A stretch of 64,000 nucleotides of DNA from Lysobacterales bacterium (GCA_016721845.1 JADKHK010000013.1:558001-622000); one strand, 5' to 3'; positions 1 to 9,381 are shown, numbered from the stretch's first letter. Made by a program: numbers and translations. The notes: a model not told the origin generated them from the sequence alone.

Positions 1-1
1 T

Positions 2-1747
2 GCGCGACTGAAATCCGGCGCGACCATCGAGCAGGCCCGCGCGGAACTGCGTGCGCGCTGGGATGCCTTCAACAAGGCGAATCCGGATCCGGGCGAAGCG
101 CGGCCGGACCAGACCATGAATGCGTTGCCGCTGGGTGCATTGCCGAACGACATCGCGCGCGAGTTCACCCTGTTCAGCGGCGTGATGATGGCGCTGGTCG
201 CATTGGTGCTGCTGATCGCCTGCGTCAACGTCGCCAGCATGATGCTCGCCCGCGGCGAAGCGCGCGCCGGCGAATTGTCGGTGCGCAGCGCGCTCGGTGC
301 CGGTCGCTGGCGGCTGACGCGCATGTTGTTCAACGAGTCGCTGCTGCTGGCGGCGATCTCGACCGTCGTTGGCGTGCTGATCGCGAAACTGCTGCTCGGC
401 GCCGTCGATCTCGGCGCCTTGCCCACGCCATTCCCGATCGAGGTCTCGCTTGACCTCGGCTGGCGGCCGCTGCTGGCTTCGGTGGGTGCGGCGGTGATGG
501 CCGCCCTGGTGTTCGGCATGTGGCCGGCGTGGCGCAGCGTGCAGGCTCGCCTGAGCGAGGCTTCGCGTGGCGTCGTGGTATCGCGCAGTCGCAGTCGCGA
601 GTTCCTGGTCGTCGCCCAGGTCGCGCTGACCCTGGTCTTGCTGGTCGCGTCGGCGCTGTTCCTGCGTGCGCTCGACCGCGCCCATGCGATCGAACTCGGG
701 TTCCGCGTCGATGGCGTCTACACCGCCGACCTCGATCTCGAACCGACCGGCTACGACAATCCGCGCCAGCAGCAAGTCGCGCTCGACGTGGCCGAAGCGA
801 TCCGCAACACGCCCGGCATCGAACACGTCGCTTATGCGCGTGCCGTGCCGCTGTCGGGTTCGGAAATGGTGCTGGGGACGGTCGGTGACGAGAATACGCC
901 GGAAGACATCCGTTACGCCGCGACCGACATCGTGTCCGAGGACTATTTCCGCACCCTCGACATCGCCGTCGAAGGCGAGACGTTCAGCCGTGCGCGTCAT
1001 GCCAGCGGTGATCCGGTCGTGATCGTCAACCGCACCATGGCGACGGCCTTGTTCGGCACGCAATCGGCACTCGGTCGCAGCATCAAGTACGACGGCGTCG
1101 AATCCGGGCAGGTGCGCATCGTCGGCATCGCCGCCGACAGTCGTTACGCCCGCCTGTCCGAGGTCGACAAACCCTTCCTCTACGTGCCGACCTGGCAGCG
1201 TGATGCCGGCCAATACACGTTGTTCGTGCACAGCCTCCTGCCGCAGAACGAGATCGCGCGCATCGTCCGTGATGCGGTCACGCGCGTCGACGGCAACCTG
1301 CCGAAGCCGACCGTGCACGGGTTGTCCGACACGGTCGCGCTGGCCTTGTTGCCGCAGCGCGTGGCCAGCGCGGTCGCGGGCACGCTGGGGGCGCTCGGTT
1401 TGCTGCTGGCCGGGATCGGCACCTACGGGCTGATCGCCTATTTCGTGGCCAGCCGCACCCGCGAAATCGGCGTGCGCCTGTCGATGGGCGCGACGCCGGC
1501 GCGGATCGAACGCGACGTATTACGGCGCGGGCTGCGTCTGGGCGCGATCGGTCTCGTCGTCGGCCTCGGATTCGCCATCGCGCTGGCGCTGGCTGTGTCC
1601 GGCCTGGTGTTCGGCCTGGTTGCCGGCGACGTGATCGCCTTCGCGGCCGCGGCGCTCGTGCTGGCCGTGGCGATCTTCAGTGCCAGCTGGTTTCCCGCGC
1701 GCCGCGCTGCGCGCGTTTCGCCGATGACGGCGCTCCGCCACGAATGA
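2..1747 (+). CDS. ABC transporter permease, MacB/FtsX (ADOP) family, 5' end outside window
   Basis: Inner-membrane permease subunit of a MacB-type ABC system. The reading frame is open from base 2 with family-like sequence (RLKSGATIEQARAELRARW) before the first Met at 116, so the true start lies upstream of the window. Visible are the end of a periplasmic MacB core domain, a first FtsX block with hydrophobic segments (FSGVMMALVALVLLIACVN and the next three), a second periplasmic domain, and a second FtsX block that starts near VASAVAGTLGALGLLLAG and ends PARRAARVSPMTALRHE, the usual C-terminus of ADOP permeases with two FtsX repeats. Its stop overlaps the start of the ATPase gene. MacB relatives are mechanotransmission machines for lipoproteins, peptides or drugs; the substrate here cannot be told. 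Confidence 0.9.
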   Translation, partial: ARLKSGATIEQARAELRARWDAFNKANPDPGEARPDQTMNALPLGALPNDIAREFTLFSGVMMALVALVLLIACVNVASMMLARGEARAGELSVRSALGAGRWRLTRMLFNESLLLAAISTVVGVLIAKLLLGAVDLGALPTPFPIEVSLDLGWRPLLASVGAAVMAALVFGMWPAWRSVQARLSEASRGVVVSRSRSREFLVVAQVALTLVLLVASALFLRALDRAHAIELGFRVDGVYTADLDLEPTGYDNPRQQQVALDVAEAIRNTPGIEHVAYARAVPLSGSEMVLGTVGDENTPEDIRYAATDIVSEDYFRTLDIAVEGETFSRARHASGDPVVIVNRTMATALFGTQSALGRSIKYDGVESGQVRIVGIAADSRYARLSEVDKPFLYVPTWQRDAGQYTLFVHSLLPQNEIARIVRDAVTRVDGNLPKPTVHGLSDTVALALLPQRVASAVAGTLGALGLLLAGIGTYGLIAYFVASRTREIGVRLSMGATPARIERDVLRRGLRLGAIGLVVGLGFAIALALAVSGLVFGLVAGDVIAFAAAALVLAVAIFSASWFPARRAARVSPMTALRHE

Positions 1748-2421
1748 GCCTGAGCATGATCGAACTTCGCAATCTCGAACGTTCCTACCCGATCGCCAGC
1801 GGCCGCAGCTGGGTGTTGCGCAACATCAAGCTGGACATCGCCGAAGGCGATTTCATCTCGATCACCGGGCCGTCCGGCTCCGGCAAGACCAGCCTGCTGA
1901 ATGTGCTCGGCATGATGGACCACGACTGGAGCGGCGAATTCGCCTTCGACGGCCACAAGGTGCAGGGCATGAGCGCGAAACAGCGCCAGGCCTTCGCGCG
2001 CGACAAGGTCGGATTCATCTTCCAGCACTATCACCTCATCGACGATCTGACCGTGGCCGAGAATCTGGACCTGCCGCTGCAATATCGCGACGTGCCGACG
2101 CGGGAACGCACGGCGCGGGTTGCCGATGCGCTGGATCGGTTCCAGATCGTCGGCAAGAAGGACCTGTATCCGAACCAGCTTTCGGGCGGACAGCAGCAGC
2201 TGGTCGCGGTCGCGCGCGCGGTGATCGCACGGCCGCGCCTGTTGCTCGCCGACGAACCCACCGGCGCCCTGCATTCCAGCCAGGGCCAGATGATCATGGA
2301 TCTGTTGCGGCAGTTGAACGGCGAGGGCACCACCATCGTCCAGGTCACCCACAACGAGGCCTACGCGAAAATGGCCAAGCGTGTGGTGTCCCTGTTCGAC
2401 GGCTGGCTGACCGAAGTCTGA
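1744..2421 (+). CDS. ABC transporter ATP-binding protein, MacB/LolD type
   Basis: Cytoplasmic ATPase that should pair with the upstream FtsX-type permease; the two genes overlap by the four bases ATGA. All nucleotide-binding motifs are present: Walker A GPSGSGKTS at residues 42-50, Q-loop glutamine near 94, signature LSGGQ at 146-150, and Walker B LLLADE ending at D170-E171. The D-loop region reads GALHSSQG rather than the usual GALDxxxG. At 225 aa it has the length of LolD/MacB stand-alone ATPases. A second possible start (Met at 1756, MIELRNL) fits the family equally well. The NtrC/NtrY-type regulatory pair directly downstream makes this a probable two-component-controlled export system. 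Confidence 0.9.
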   Translation: MSLSMIELRNLERSYPIASGRSWVLRNIKLDIAEGDFISITGPSGSGKTSLLNVLGMMDHDWSGEFAFDGHKVQGMSAKQRQAFARDKVGFIFQHYHLIDDLTVAENLDLPLQYRDVPTRERTARVADALDRFQIVGKKDLYPNQLSGGQQQLVAVARAVIARPRLLLADEPTGALHSSQGQMIMDLLRQLNGEGTTIVQVTHNEAYAKMAKRVVSLFDGWLTEV

Positions 2422-2443
2422 TGGCAGCGGCTAACATCGCGTC

Positions 2444-3832
2444 ATGTCCCAACTCCCGATCCTGATCGCCGACGACCAGCGCGATGTGCTCGAAGCACTG
2501 CGCATGATGCTCAAGGCCGAAGACATGGCCTGCGTCGTCGTCTCCGATCCCGAGGCGGCAATCGCGGCGGTGAAGCGCCAGCATTTCGCCTGTGCGCTGC
2601 TCGATCTGAACTACAGCCGCGATACCACGTCGGGACGCGAGGGCATCGAGTTGATCCAGCAGTTGCGCGCGATCGAGGCACAATTGCCGATCGTGGTGAT
2701 GACCGCGTGGGGCACGATCGATCTCGCGGTGCAGGCGATGCGCCATGGCGCTGGCGACTTCGTCGAGAAGCCCTGGGACAACCATCGCCTGCTCAGCATC
2801 CTGCGCAACCAGATCGCGCTCGGTGCAGCGCAGCGCAGGGTCGAGAAGCTCGATGCCGAGAACGGTTACCTGCGGGGTGACGAGGCCGAGGGTTTCATCG
2901 CGCAGTCGCGGGCGATGCAGCCGGTGCTGGAGATGATTCGTCGGGTCGGTCCGTCGGACGCGAACATCCTGATCACCGGCGACAACGGCACCGGCAAGGG
3001 CGTGATCGCCAAGCATCTGCACGAAGCCTCGCGGCGCAGCGACCGACCCTTCATCAAGGTCAACATGGGCGGTGTACCCGAGCACCTGTTCGAGGCCGAG
3101 ATGTTCGGTCACGTCAAGGGGGCATTTACCGATGCCAAGAGCGATCGTGTCGGCCGCTTCGAGGTCGCCGATGGCGGCACCTTGTTTCTCGACGAGATCG
3201 GCAACATCCCGCCATCGCAGCAGCCGAAACTGCTCCGCGTGCTGGAAGATCGCGAGCTCGAGCGGGTCGGTTCGTCGCGCACGCTGAAAGTCGACGTGCG
3301 CGTGATCTCGGCGACCAATGCCGATCTCGCGGCGCTGGTGAACGCCGGCAGTTTTCGCAAGGACCTGCTGTTCCGGCTGAACACGCTGGAAATCCGTCTG
3401 CCGCCGCTGCGCGAACGGCGCGAGGACATCGCCGCCCTGACCGCGCATTATCTGGCGCGGTTCGGCGAACGCTACGGACGTCAGGACCTGCGTGTGGCAC
3501 CGTCGGCCCTGCGCCAGCTGGAGGCCTACCACTGGCCCGGCAACGTGCGCGAGCTCGGGCACCTGGTCGAGCGCGCGGTGCTGATGACGTCCGGCGACGT
3601 GATCGAGGATTTCGCGCTCGACCCGAGCCTGCCGCCCGTTGCCAAGTCGAATGGCGGCGCAGCGCCCGCACCGTCGGCCGATGCCCAAACGATCGAGCAA
3701 GCCGAAGAGGCGATGATCCGGAATGCGCTCGATCGCACCGGCGGCAATGTGCTCAAGGCTGCCGGCCTGCTTGGGCTGAGCCGTGGCGCCCTGTATCGGC
3801 GCCTCGAAAAATACGGGCTGCGTGGCGACTGA
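2444..3832 (+). CDS. Sigma-54-dependent response regulator, NtrC family
   Basis: Transcription activator that uses ATP hydrolysis to open sigma-54 promoters. Residues 1-120 form a receiver domain (acidic pair D10-D11, phosphoacceptor D54, K109 in EKPW). Residues about 150-380 are the AAA+ domain, with Walker A GDNGTGKG at 179-186, the sigma-54-contacting GAFTDA loop at 226-231 and Walker B LFLDE ending at E251. The C-terminus carries a Fis-type helix-turn-helix (GGNVLKAAGLLGLSRGALYR). A loop with RDTTSGRE follows the phosphoacceptor. Its partner is the histidine kinase two bases downstream; the adjacent ABC genes are the likely but unproven target. Confidence 0.93.
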   Translation: MSQLPILIADDQRDVLEALRMMLKAEDMACVVVSDPEAAIAAVKRQHFACALLDLNYSRDTTSGREGIELIQQLRAIEAQLPIVVMTAWGTIDLAVQAMRHGAGDFVEKPWDNHRLLSILRNQIALGAAQRRVEKLDAENGYLRGDEAEGFIAQSRAMQPVLEMIRRVGPSDANILITGDNGTGKGVIAKHLHEASRRSDRPFIKVNMGGVPEHLFEAEMFGHVKGAFTDAKSDRVGRFEVADGGTLFLDEIGNIPPSQQPKLLRVLEDRELERVGSSRTLKVDVRVISATNADLAALVNAGSFRKDLLFRLNTLEIRLPPLRERREDIAALTAHYLARFGERYGRQDLRVAPSALRQLEAYHWPGNVRELGHLVERAVLMTSGDVIEDFALDPSLPPVAKSNGGAAPAPSADAQTIEQAEEAMIRNALDRTGGNVLKAAGLLGLSRGALYRRLEKYGLRGD

Positions 3833-3834
3833 AC

Positions 3835-5205
3835 ATGCGTCTCGTGCCCGGCATCCGCAGCGAACACGGGCGCAGGCCCTGGCTCAGCTACGAGGCGACG
3901 ATCCTGCTGGCTGCGCTCGGCGTGATGGTGCCGATGCTGCTGGTGGCCGTGTCGATGGTGCTCTCGGCCAGTGCCCGCCAACACTGGGTGATGCTGCTGG
4001 GCTCGGCCCTGCTGTTGTCGCTGCTGCTGGCGACGCGCCTGCGTGCTCGTGTGGTGTTTCCGCTGTACACGCTGTCGAATCTGCTCGAAGCCCTGCGCGA
4101 GGGCGACTATTCGCTGCGCGGATCGCGCGCCCGTCGCGGCGATGCGATCGGCGAGGTGATCTGGGAAGTCAATGCGCTGTCGCAAACGCTGCGCGAGCAG
4201 CGGCTGCGGGTCGAAGAGACGATGGCGTTGTTGTCCAAGGTGGTGGCCGAGATCGACATCGCCGTGTTCGCGTTCGACGCAAACCAGAACCTGCGTCTGA
4301 TCAATCCGGCCGGTGCGCGCCTGCTCGGCCTGCATCCGCGCGACGCCGAGGGCCGCAGTGCCGAGGCATTGGGCCTGCTCGACTGCCTCGCCGTCGAAGG
4401 CGCGCGCACGCTGCGCCGCAGTTTCCCCGGGGGCGAGGGGCGTTTCGATGTCCGCCGTTCGACCTTTCGCGAAGGCGGATTGCCGCATGAACTGGTGGTA
4501 CTGACCGATCTCAGCCGCGCCCTGCGCGAGGAAGAGCGGCAGGCCTGGCAGCGTCTGATCCGCGTGCTCGGACACGAACTCAACAACTCATTGGCGCCGA
4601 TCCGGTCGATGGCCGGCACCTTGCGCACGATGACCGTGCGCGATCCGTTGCCGGCGGATTGGCGCGACGATCTCGCGACCGGCCTGAACCTCATCGGCGA
4701 ACGCGCCGAAGCGTTGACGCGCTTCATGCTGGGCTACACGACGCTGGCGCGATTGCCGCCACCGGCGAAGCGTCCCACCGATGTGTCGGCGCTGCTTGCG
4801 CGGGTCGCGCAGTTGCAGCAGGGCGTTCGGGTGATCTGCGATTGCGTCGACGTGGATGCTGCGATCGTCGATATCGATCCCGACCAGATCGAGCAAGCAC
4901 TGATCAACCTGCTCAAGAATGCCGCCGAGGCGATGCATCACGCCGGAGACATCCGGCTCGTCGCGCGCATCGATCACGATGGCGGCAGTGACCGCCAGCT
5001 GCTGGTGATCGAGGTCATCGACCACGGCCCCGGCCTGGCCGCGACCGACAATCTCTTCGTGCCGTTCTTCACCACCAAGCCCGGCGGCAGCGGCATCGGC
5101 CTCGTCCTCGCCCGCCAGATCGCCGAAGGCCACGGCGGCTCGCTCACCCTGGAAAATCGCCGTGATGCAAACGGGTGCGTGGCGCGGATGCTGTTGGTGG
5201 TTTGA
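3835..5205 (+). CDS. Membrane sensor histidine kinase (NtrY-like), partner of the NtrC-type regulator
   Basis: Inner-membrane histidine kinase of 456 aa. Two hydrophobic segments lie at about residues 20-43 and 49-67 with almost nothing between them, so there is no sizeable periplasmic sensor domain. A HAMP-like stretch and a PAS-like region (about 130-230) follow. The phosphorylation site is H247 in the H-box LGHELNNSLAPIRSM, the N-box is NLLKNAAEAM, and the G-box is GGSGIGLVLARQIAEGHGG. The gene starts two bases after the regulator stop codon, so the pair is co-expressed. The signal is probably sensed in the membrane or by the cytoplasmic PAS-like region (inference). Confidence 0.92.
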   Translation: MRLVPGIRSEHGRRPWLSYEATILLAALGVMVPMLLVAVSMVLSASARQHWVMLLGSALLLSLLLATRLRARVVFPLYTLSNLLEALREGDYSLRGSRARRGDAIGEVIWEVNALSQTLREQRLRVEETMALLSKVVAEIDIAVFAFDANQNLRLINPAGARLLGLHPRDAEGRSAEALGLLDCLAVEGARTLRRSFPGGEGRFDVRRSTFREGGLPHELVVLTDLSRALREEERQAWQRLIRVLGHELNNSLAPIRSMAGTLRTMTVRDPLPADWRDDLATGLNLIGERAEALTRFMLGYTTLARLPPPAKRPTDVSALLARVAQLQQGVRVICDCVDVDAAIVDIDPDQIEQALINLLKNAAEAMHHAGDIRLVARIDHDGGSDRQLLVIEVIDHGPGLAATDNLFVPFFTTKPGGSGIGLVLARQIAEGHGGSLTLENRRDANGCVARMLLVV

Positions 5206-5238
5206 AGAATGTGGGTCGGGCCACAAGAGCGGTCGGGC

Positions 5239-5348
5239 CTACAGAGAGCCGGACCTTCGATGCTGATTGTAGGAGGGCCACTTGTGGCCCGACCTACAGA
5301 GAGCCGGACCTTCGATGCTGATTGTAGGAGGGCCACTTGTGGCCCGAC
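5239..5348. repeat. Two tandem 55-bp REP units upstream of the RAYT gene
   Basis: Two identical 55-bp copies (5239-5293 and 5294-5348). Each contains the hairpin GGGCCACTTGTGGCCC preceded by TAGGA and followed by GAC. A shortened relative (GGTCGGGCCACAAGAG) lies just upstream at about 5216-5232. These are REP-type palindromes of the kind mobilised by the adjacent RAYT. Confidence 0.85.
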
Positions 5349-5424
5349 CGCTTCAGAAAATTCCCAGTACAGCTTCCGCTATTCGCCGGCGATTGGAAGC
5401 CGCTGCAAGCACGACGATTCGCGC

Positions 5425-5895
5425 ATGAACGTCAACCCCGATCGCCGCGGTCATGCCGCATTGCGCCGTGGCCGCATGTCGATGAGCCATTGCTGTTATC
5501 TGGTCACCACGGTGACATTGCATCGAACCCCATGGTTGGCCGATCCGCGCGTGGCGGATGCAGTTGCTTCATTGCATCGCGACAGCACCTTGTTTGGCGA
5601 TGCCGAGATTCGCGCGTGGGTACTGATGCCGGATCACTGGCACGGCATCGTCAGACTTGGCCAAACCGTCTCGTTGCAGCGATTCATGAATCGGTTCAAG
5701 TCACGTACGGCTAGGGCTGGAAATGCCGCGCTCGGTCGCGTCGGTGCGTTCTGGGCGCAAGCGTTCCATGATCGCGCCATCAGAAACGAACGGGAGCTTG
5801 CGCTGGCGACGGAATACGTGGCACGGAATCCGGTGCGTGCGGGGTTGTGCGATCAGCCCTCGGAATACCGGTGGCTTTGGGTGCACGATGTGTAG
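5425..5895 (+). CDS. REP-associated tyrosine transposase (RAYT, Y1/TnpA-REP family)
   Basis: Domesticated single-strand DNA transposase of the IS200/IS605-like Y1 HUH superfamily, 156 aa. The start was chosen at 5425 because family members begin with a short basic stretch and a conserved GRxSxxxxxYLVTTVT block (here GRMSMSHCCYLVTTVTLHR); the frame is open upstream but reads through the REP repeats. The HUH-like motif is MPDHWHGIVRL, and the C-terminal block YVARNPVRAGLCDQPSEYRWL is typical. The catalytic tyrosine was not assigned. REP hairpins flank the gene on both sides, the arrangement of a REPtron. RAYTs normally occur once per family per genome and are not self-mobile. Confidence 0.88.
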   Translation: MNVNPDRRGHAALRRGRMSMSHCCYLVTTVTLHRTPWLADPRVADAVASLHRDSTLFGDAEIRAWVLMPDHWHGIVRLGQTVSLQRFMNRFKSRTARAGNAALGRVGAFWAQAFHDRAIRNERELALATEYVARNPVRAGLCDQPSEYRWLWVHDV

Positions 5896-5943
5896 CAGTC
5901 GGGCCGCGAGGTTGGGGCGCGAGCGGTCGGGTCGCGAACGGTC

Positions 5944-6015
5944 GGGCCACAAGTGGCCCTCCTACAGAGAGCCGGACCGTCGATGCTGTTTGCAGGAGGG
6001 CCACTTGTGGCCCGA
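5944..6015. repeat. REP unit with 20-bp perfect inverted repeat, downstream of the RAYT gene
   Basis: A third copy of the 55-bp unit begins at 5962 and differs from the upstream copies at four positions. With the sequence before it, it makes a perfect 20-bp inverted repeat (5944-5963 and 5994-6013). Each arm holds a smaller GGGCCAC/GTGGCCC hairpin. More decayed GGTCGGG fragments fill 5896-5943. No coding capacity is seen in 5896-6044. Confidence 0.85.
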
Positions 6016-6044
6016 TTTGTGTTTCGTCCGACCCAATCCGCAAT

Positions 6045-7583
6045 TCAGGAACTGCACGACAACATCGAGCAGCCGGCCTTGTCGCGCGCCCAGTCGGGGC
6101 GCTTGCCGGCTTGATGCGCAAATTCGGCGCGATCGGTGTAGGGATCGGCGGTCGCGTCGATCAAACGCTGCAGCGGCGCGAGGTCACCCTGTTCCGCAGC
6201 ATCGATGGCTTCCTGGCACAGCCAGTTGCGCGGCAGGTACAGCGGGTTTGCCGATGTCATTCGCGCCAAGCGCCATGCCGGATCGATCGTGGCGACGCGC
6301 TGCGCGTAGCGAAGCAGCCAGTCCTGCAATTTCGGCAGCGACGCGTGGTAGCGCGCGTCGTCATAGGCATGGGCCAGGAAATCTTCGGGCCGCGTCGACA
6401 TCGCCAGCGTGCGGAAGAACAGCGTGTAGTCGATGCTGCTCGCTGCAAGCAGCGCATAGGCGTCACCGACCAGGGCGATGTCGTCGTCGTGCATCTCGTC
6501 GAGACCGAACTTCGCGCTGGTCATCGCCCGTGCGCGGGCTTGATAGTGTCGACCGTAGTGGTCGAGCCCGTCCTGCAGGCTGGATTCGTCGATCTGGCCG
6601 AGCAGGGCGCTGCCGAGCCGCGCCAGGTTCCAGTGCACGATCGCGGGCTGCCGGCCGTAGGCATAACGCCGACCTTGTGCATCGGTCGTGTTTGGGGTGA
6701 AGGCCGGGTCGTAGTCCTCGACGAAGCCGTACGGGCCATAGTCGATCGTCAATCCGAGCACGCTCATGTTGTCGGTGTTGAGCACACCATGCACGAAACC
6801 GATGCGCATCCAGTGTGCGGACAGTTCTGCGCTGCGCTCGCAGATCGTGCGGAACCAGCGGGCGCGACGCTCCGCCCGCGGTCCTTCGAGTTCGGGGAAG
6901 TCGCGGTCCATGGTGAAGTCGATCAGACGTGCGAGCAGCCCAGGCTCGTTGCTTGCCGCGAGGATTTCGTAGTGGCCGAAACGCAGGAAGGACGGCGCGA
7001 CCCGGCACACGATGGCGCCGGGTTCCGGGACTGCGTGTCCGTCGTAGAACATGTCGCGGATGACCGCGTCACCGGTCGTGACCAATGACAGTGCCCGCGT
7101 CGTCGGTACGCCGAGCGCGTGCATCGCCTCGCTGCAGACGAATTCGCGCAGGGATGAACGCAGCACCGCGCGGCCGTCGGCATGGCGCGAGTAGGGCGTG
7201 CGCCCGGCACCCTTGAGTTGCAATTCATGCCGGCGTCCATCCGGTCCGATGGCCTCTCCAAGCGATATCGCGCGGCCATCGCCGAGCTGCCCGGCCCAGT
7301 GGCCGAACTGATGCCCGCCGTAACGGGTCGCAAACGGCTGCATGCCCGTGATCAGCGCATTGCCCGCAAAGACCTGCGCGAAATGCGGCGAAGCAATCTC
7401 ATCGGCGTCGAAGCCGATGGCTGTGGCGACCGACCGCGAGTGCACCAGCAGGCGCGGCGCCGATACCGGCGTCGGCGCGACGCGCGACCACAGGGCATCG
7501 TTGACCTCGCGGCTGCGCGGGTCGTCGAGCGGGTCGCCCGGCAGTTCGCGTATGAAGCGATTGTCGAAGCGCAGTGATCTCAT
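6045..7583 (-). CDS. selO: Protein adenylyltransferase SelO (YdiU family)
   Basis: Pseudokinase-fold enzyme that transfers AMP to Ser/Thr/Tyr of protein targets, including redox proteins in E. coli. The 512-aa length matches the family. Conserved SelO sequence is clear: ATRYGGHQFGHWAGQLGDGR, ELQLKGAGRTPYSRHADGRA, the DNMSVLGLTIDYGPYGF block and SFRK-like C-terminal regions. The C-terminus is CSMLSCSS; E. coli-type SelO proteins also end in a Cys-containing SCSS tail, and eukaryotic members have selenocysteine near this position. The gene overlaps the antiporter gene by four bases and is translated after it, so the two are probably co-expressed. Confidence 0.93.
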   Translation of the reverse strand: MRSLRFDNRFIRELPGDPLDDPRSREVNDALWSRVAPTPVSAPRLLVHSRSVATAIGFDADEIASPHFAQVFAGNALITGMQPFATRYGGHQFGHWAGQLGDGRAISLGEAIGPDGRRHELQLKGAGRTPYSRHADGRAVLRSSLREFVCSEAMHALGVPTTRALSLVTTGDAVIRDMFYDGHAVPEPGAIVCRVAPSFLRFGHYEILAASNEPGLLARLIDFTMDRDFPELEGPRAERRARWFRTICERSAELSAHWMRIGFVHGVLNTDNMSVLGLTIDYGPYGFVEDYDPAFTPNTTDAQGRRYAYGRQPAIVHWNLARLGSALLGQIDESSLQDGLDHYGRHYQARARAMTSAKFGLDEMHDDDIALVGDAYALLAASSIDYTLFFRTLAMSTRPEDFLAHAYDDARYHASLPKLQDWLLRYAQRVATIDPAWRLARMTSANPLYLPRNWLCQEAIDAAEQGDLAPLQRLIDATADPYTDRAEFAHQAGKRPDWARDKAGCSMLSCSS

Positions 7584-9292
7584 TGCGCCGGTGCAGCATC
7601 GTTGCGTAAGCGCATCTGGGTCACCACATGTTCGCCGATCGCGCGTGCCAGCTCCTGCTCACCCATGAACACCTCGCCGACACGTTCGGCGCGCAGCAGT
7701 TCGGCCTCATCGTCGCTGTGCGTGCGCACGACGCAATGGATCTTCGGGTTCAGCAGCTTCGCGACGTCGATCATCTTGCGTGCATCCAGGCTGTCCGGCA
7801 GCGCGATCACCATCATCGCTGCGCGTGCGACGTGTGCCTGGATCAAGGTCGCCGGCTCAGTCGCGTCGCCTGATACGGCGGGAATTCCGGCGGCACGCAG
7901 TGCTTCGATGCGCTCACGATTCTGGTCGGCGACGACGAATGGAATGCCCTCGATGCGCAGGCGTTCCGCCAGCCGGCGACCGACGCGGCCGAATCCGACG
8001 ATCACGACTTGTCCGCTGAGCAGGCGCTGATCGGTGCTCATCGGCAGTTCGGACAAGGGGTCGACACTCTGCTCCATCAGCCGTGCGACCCGCGAATTCG
8101 AACGCACCCAGTTCTGGATCGGTGCGATTGCCCTGAACAGCAGCGGGTTCAGCGAGATCGAGATCAGCGCGCCGGCCACGACCAGTTGCCGTGCCGACTC
8201 GGGCATCAGGCCTTCGCTGATCGCCAGCGCGCACAGGATGAACGAGAACTCGCCGATCTGCGCGTCGCCGGCTCCCATGGTCAGCGCGGTATTGAGTGGA
8301 TAGCCGAGCAGGCGCACGGTGAGGGTGGCGATCAGCATCTTACCGACCAGAATGATCGCGACCACGGCCGCAATCTGCAGTGGCTGGTTCAGCAAAGTGG
8401 CGGGATCGAGAAGCATGCCCACCGACACGAAGAACAGCACCGCGAACGCGTCGCGCAGCGGCAATGATTCCTCGGCAGCGCGATGGCTGAGCTCGGACTC
8501 GCGCATCATCATGCCGGCGAAAAATGCGCCGAGCGCAAAGCTGACATCGAATAGTTTGGCCGCGCCGAACGCAACCCCGAGTGCAATCGCGATCACGCTC
8601 AGCGTGAACAGTTCGCGCGAGCCGGTGCCGCCGACCATCCACAGCAGTCGTGGCAGCAGTCGCTTGCCGACGACCAGCATCAAGGCCACGAACGCAACCA
8701 GTTTCAGCAAGGTCAAGGCCAGCGCGGGTCCGAGTGCTGCACGCGGCACTGTGGCATCCACTTCTCCGAACAGACCGCCGAGGTGCGGCAGCAGCACCAG
8801 GGCCAACACCATCACTACATCTTCGACCACGAGCCAGCCGATCGCGATGCGGCCGGTGTGGGTGTCGAGTAGATGCCGAGACTCCAGCGCCCTCAGCAAC
8901 ACCACGGTGCTGGCCACCGACAGCGACAGACCGAAGACGATGGCAGTCAGCCACGGCCAGCCGAAACTGTGGCCGACGATCGCACCCAGCGTGGTCGACA
9001 GCGTGATCTGCACCAGCGCGCCGGGGATGGCGACACGCTTGACGTCCAGCAGGTCCTCGATCGAGAAGTGAAGGCCGACGCCGAACATCATCAGCATGAT
9101 GCCGATTTCGGCCAGCTGCGAAGCCAGCACCAGATCGGCATCGAAACCGGGCGTGGCCGGGCCGAGCACGAAGCCGGCCAACAAATAACCGAGCATCGGC
9201 GGCAATCGCAGCTTCGCGGCACCGAACCCGAACAGCGTCGCCAACGCCAGGCTCGCGGCGATGGTGGTGATCAGACCGATTTCATGTGGCAT
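7580..9292 (-). CDS. Monovalent cation:proton antiporter, CPA2/Kef-YbaL type with RCK domain
   Basis: Twelve or so transmembrane segments occupy residues 1-385 (starts GLITTIAASLALATLFGFGAA; contains the CPA2 motif LGYLLAGFVLGP). A cytosolic RCK/TrkA-N domain follows, with a dinucleotide-binding motif GFGRVGRRLAERL near residue 415 and DRxxxxxxxxxG-type continuation. The total of 570 aa matches YbaL/KefB proteins. These systems move K+ out in exchange for H+, gated by nucleotides or glutathione adducts. A ribosome-binding site AAGGAG precedes the ATG. Overlap with selO suggests a shared stress role (inference). Confidence 0.9.
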   Translation of the reverse strand: MPHEIGLITTIAASLALATLFGFGAAKLRLPPMLGYLLAGFVLGPATPGFDADLVLASQLAEIGIMLMMFGVGLHFSIEDLLDVKRVAIPGALVQITLSTTLGAIVGHSFGWPWLTAIVFGLSLSVASTVVLLRALESRHLLDTHTGRIAIGWLVVEDVVMVLALVLLPHLGGLFGEVDATVPRAALGPALALTLLKLVAFVALMLVVGKRLLPRLLWMVGGTGSRELFTLSVIAIALGVAFGAAKLFDVSFALGAFFAGMMMRESELSHRAAEESLPLRDAFAVLFFVSVGMLLDPATLLNQPLQIAAVVAIILVGKMLIATLTVRLLGYPLNTALTMGAGDAQIGEFSFILCALAISEGLMPESARQLVVAGALISISLNPLLFRAIAPIQNWVRSNSRVARLMEQSVDPLSELPMSTDQRLLSGQVVIVGFGRVGRRLAERLRIEGIPFVVADQNRERIEALRAAGIPAVSGDATEPATLIQAHVARAAMMVIALPDSLDARKMIDVAKLLNPKIHCVVRTHSDDEAELLRAERVGEVFMGEQELARAIGEHVVTQMRLRNDAAPAQ

Positions 9293-9381
9293 CCGTGCTC
9301 CTTGCGTGACATGCGGGCCGAGGCGAGCCCGATCTTACGTCTTGGGGCCGATGGTTCGCGTGACAAGGTGGGTGCGTCGTG

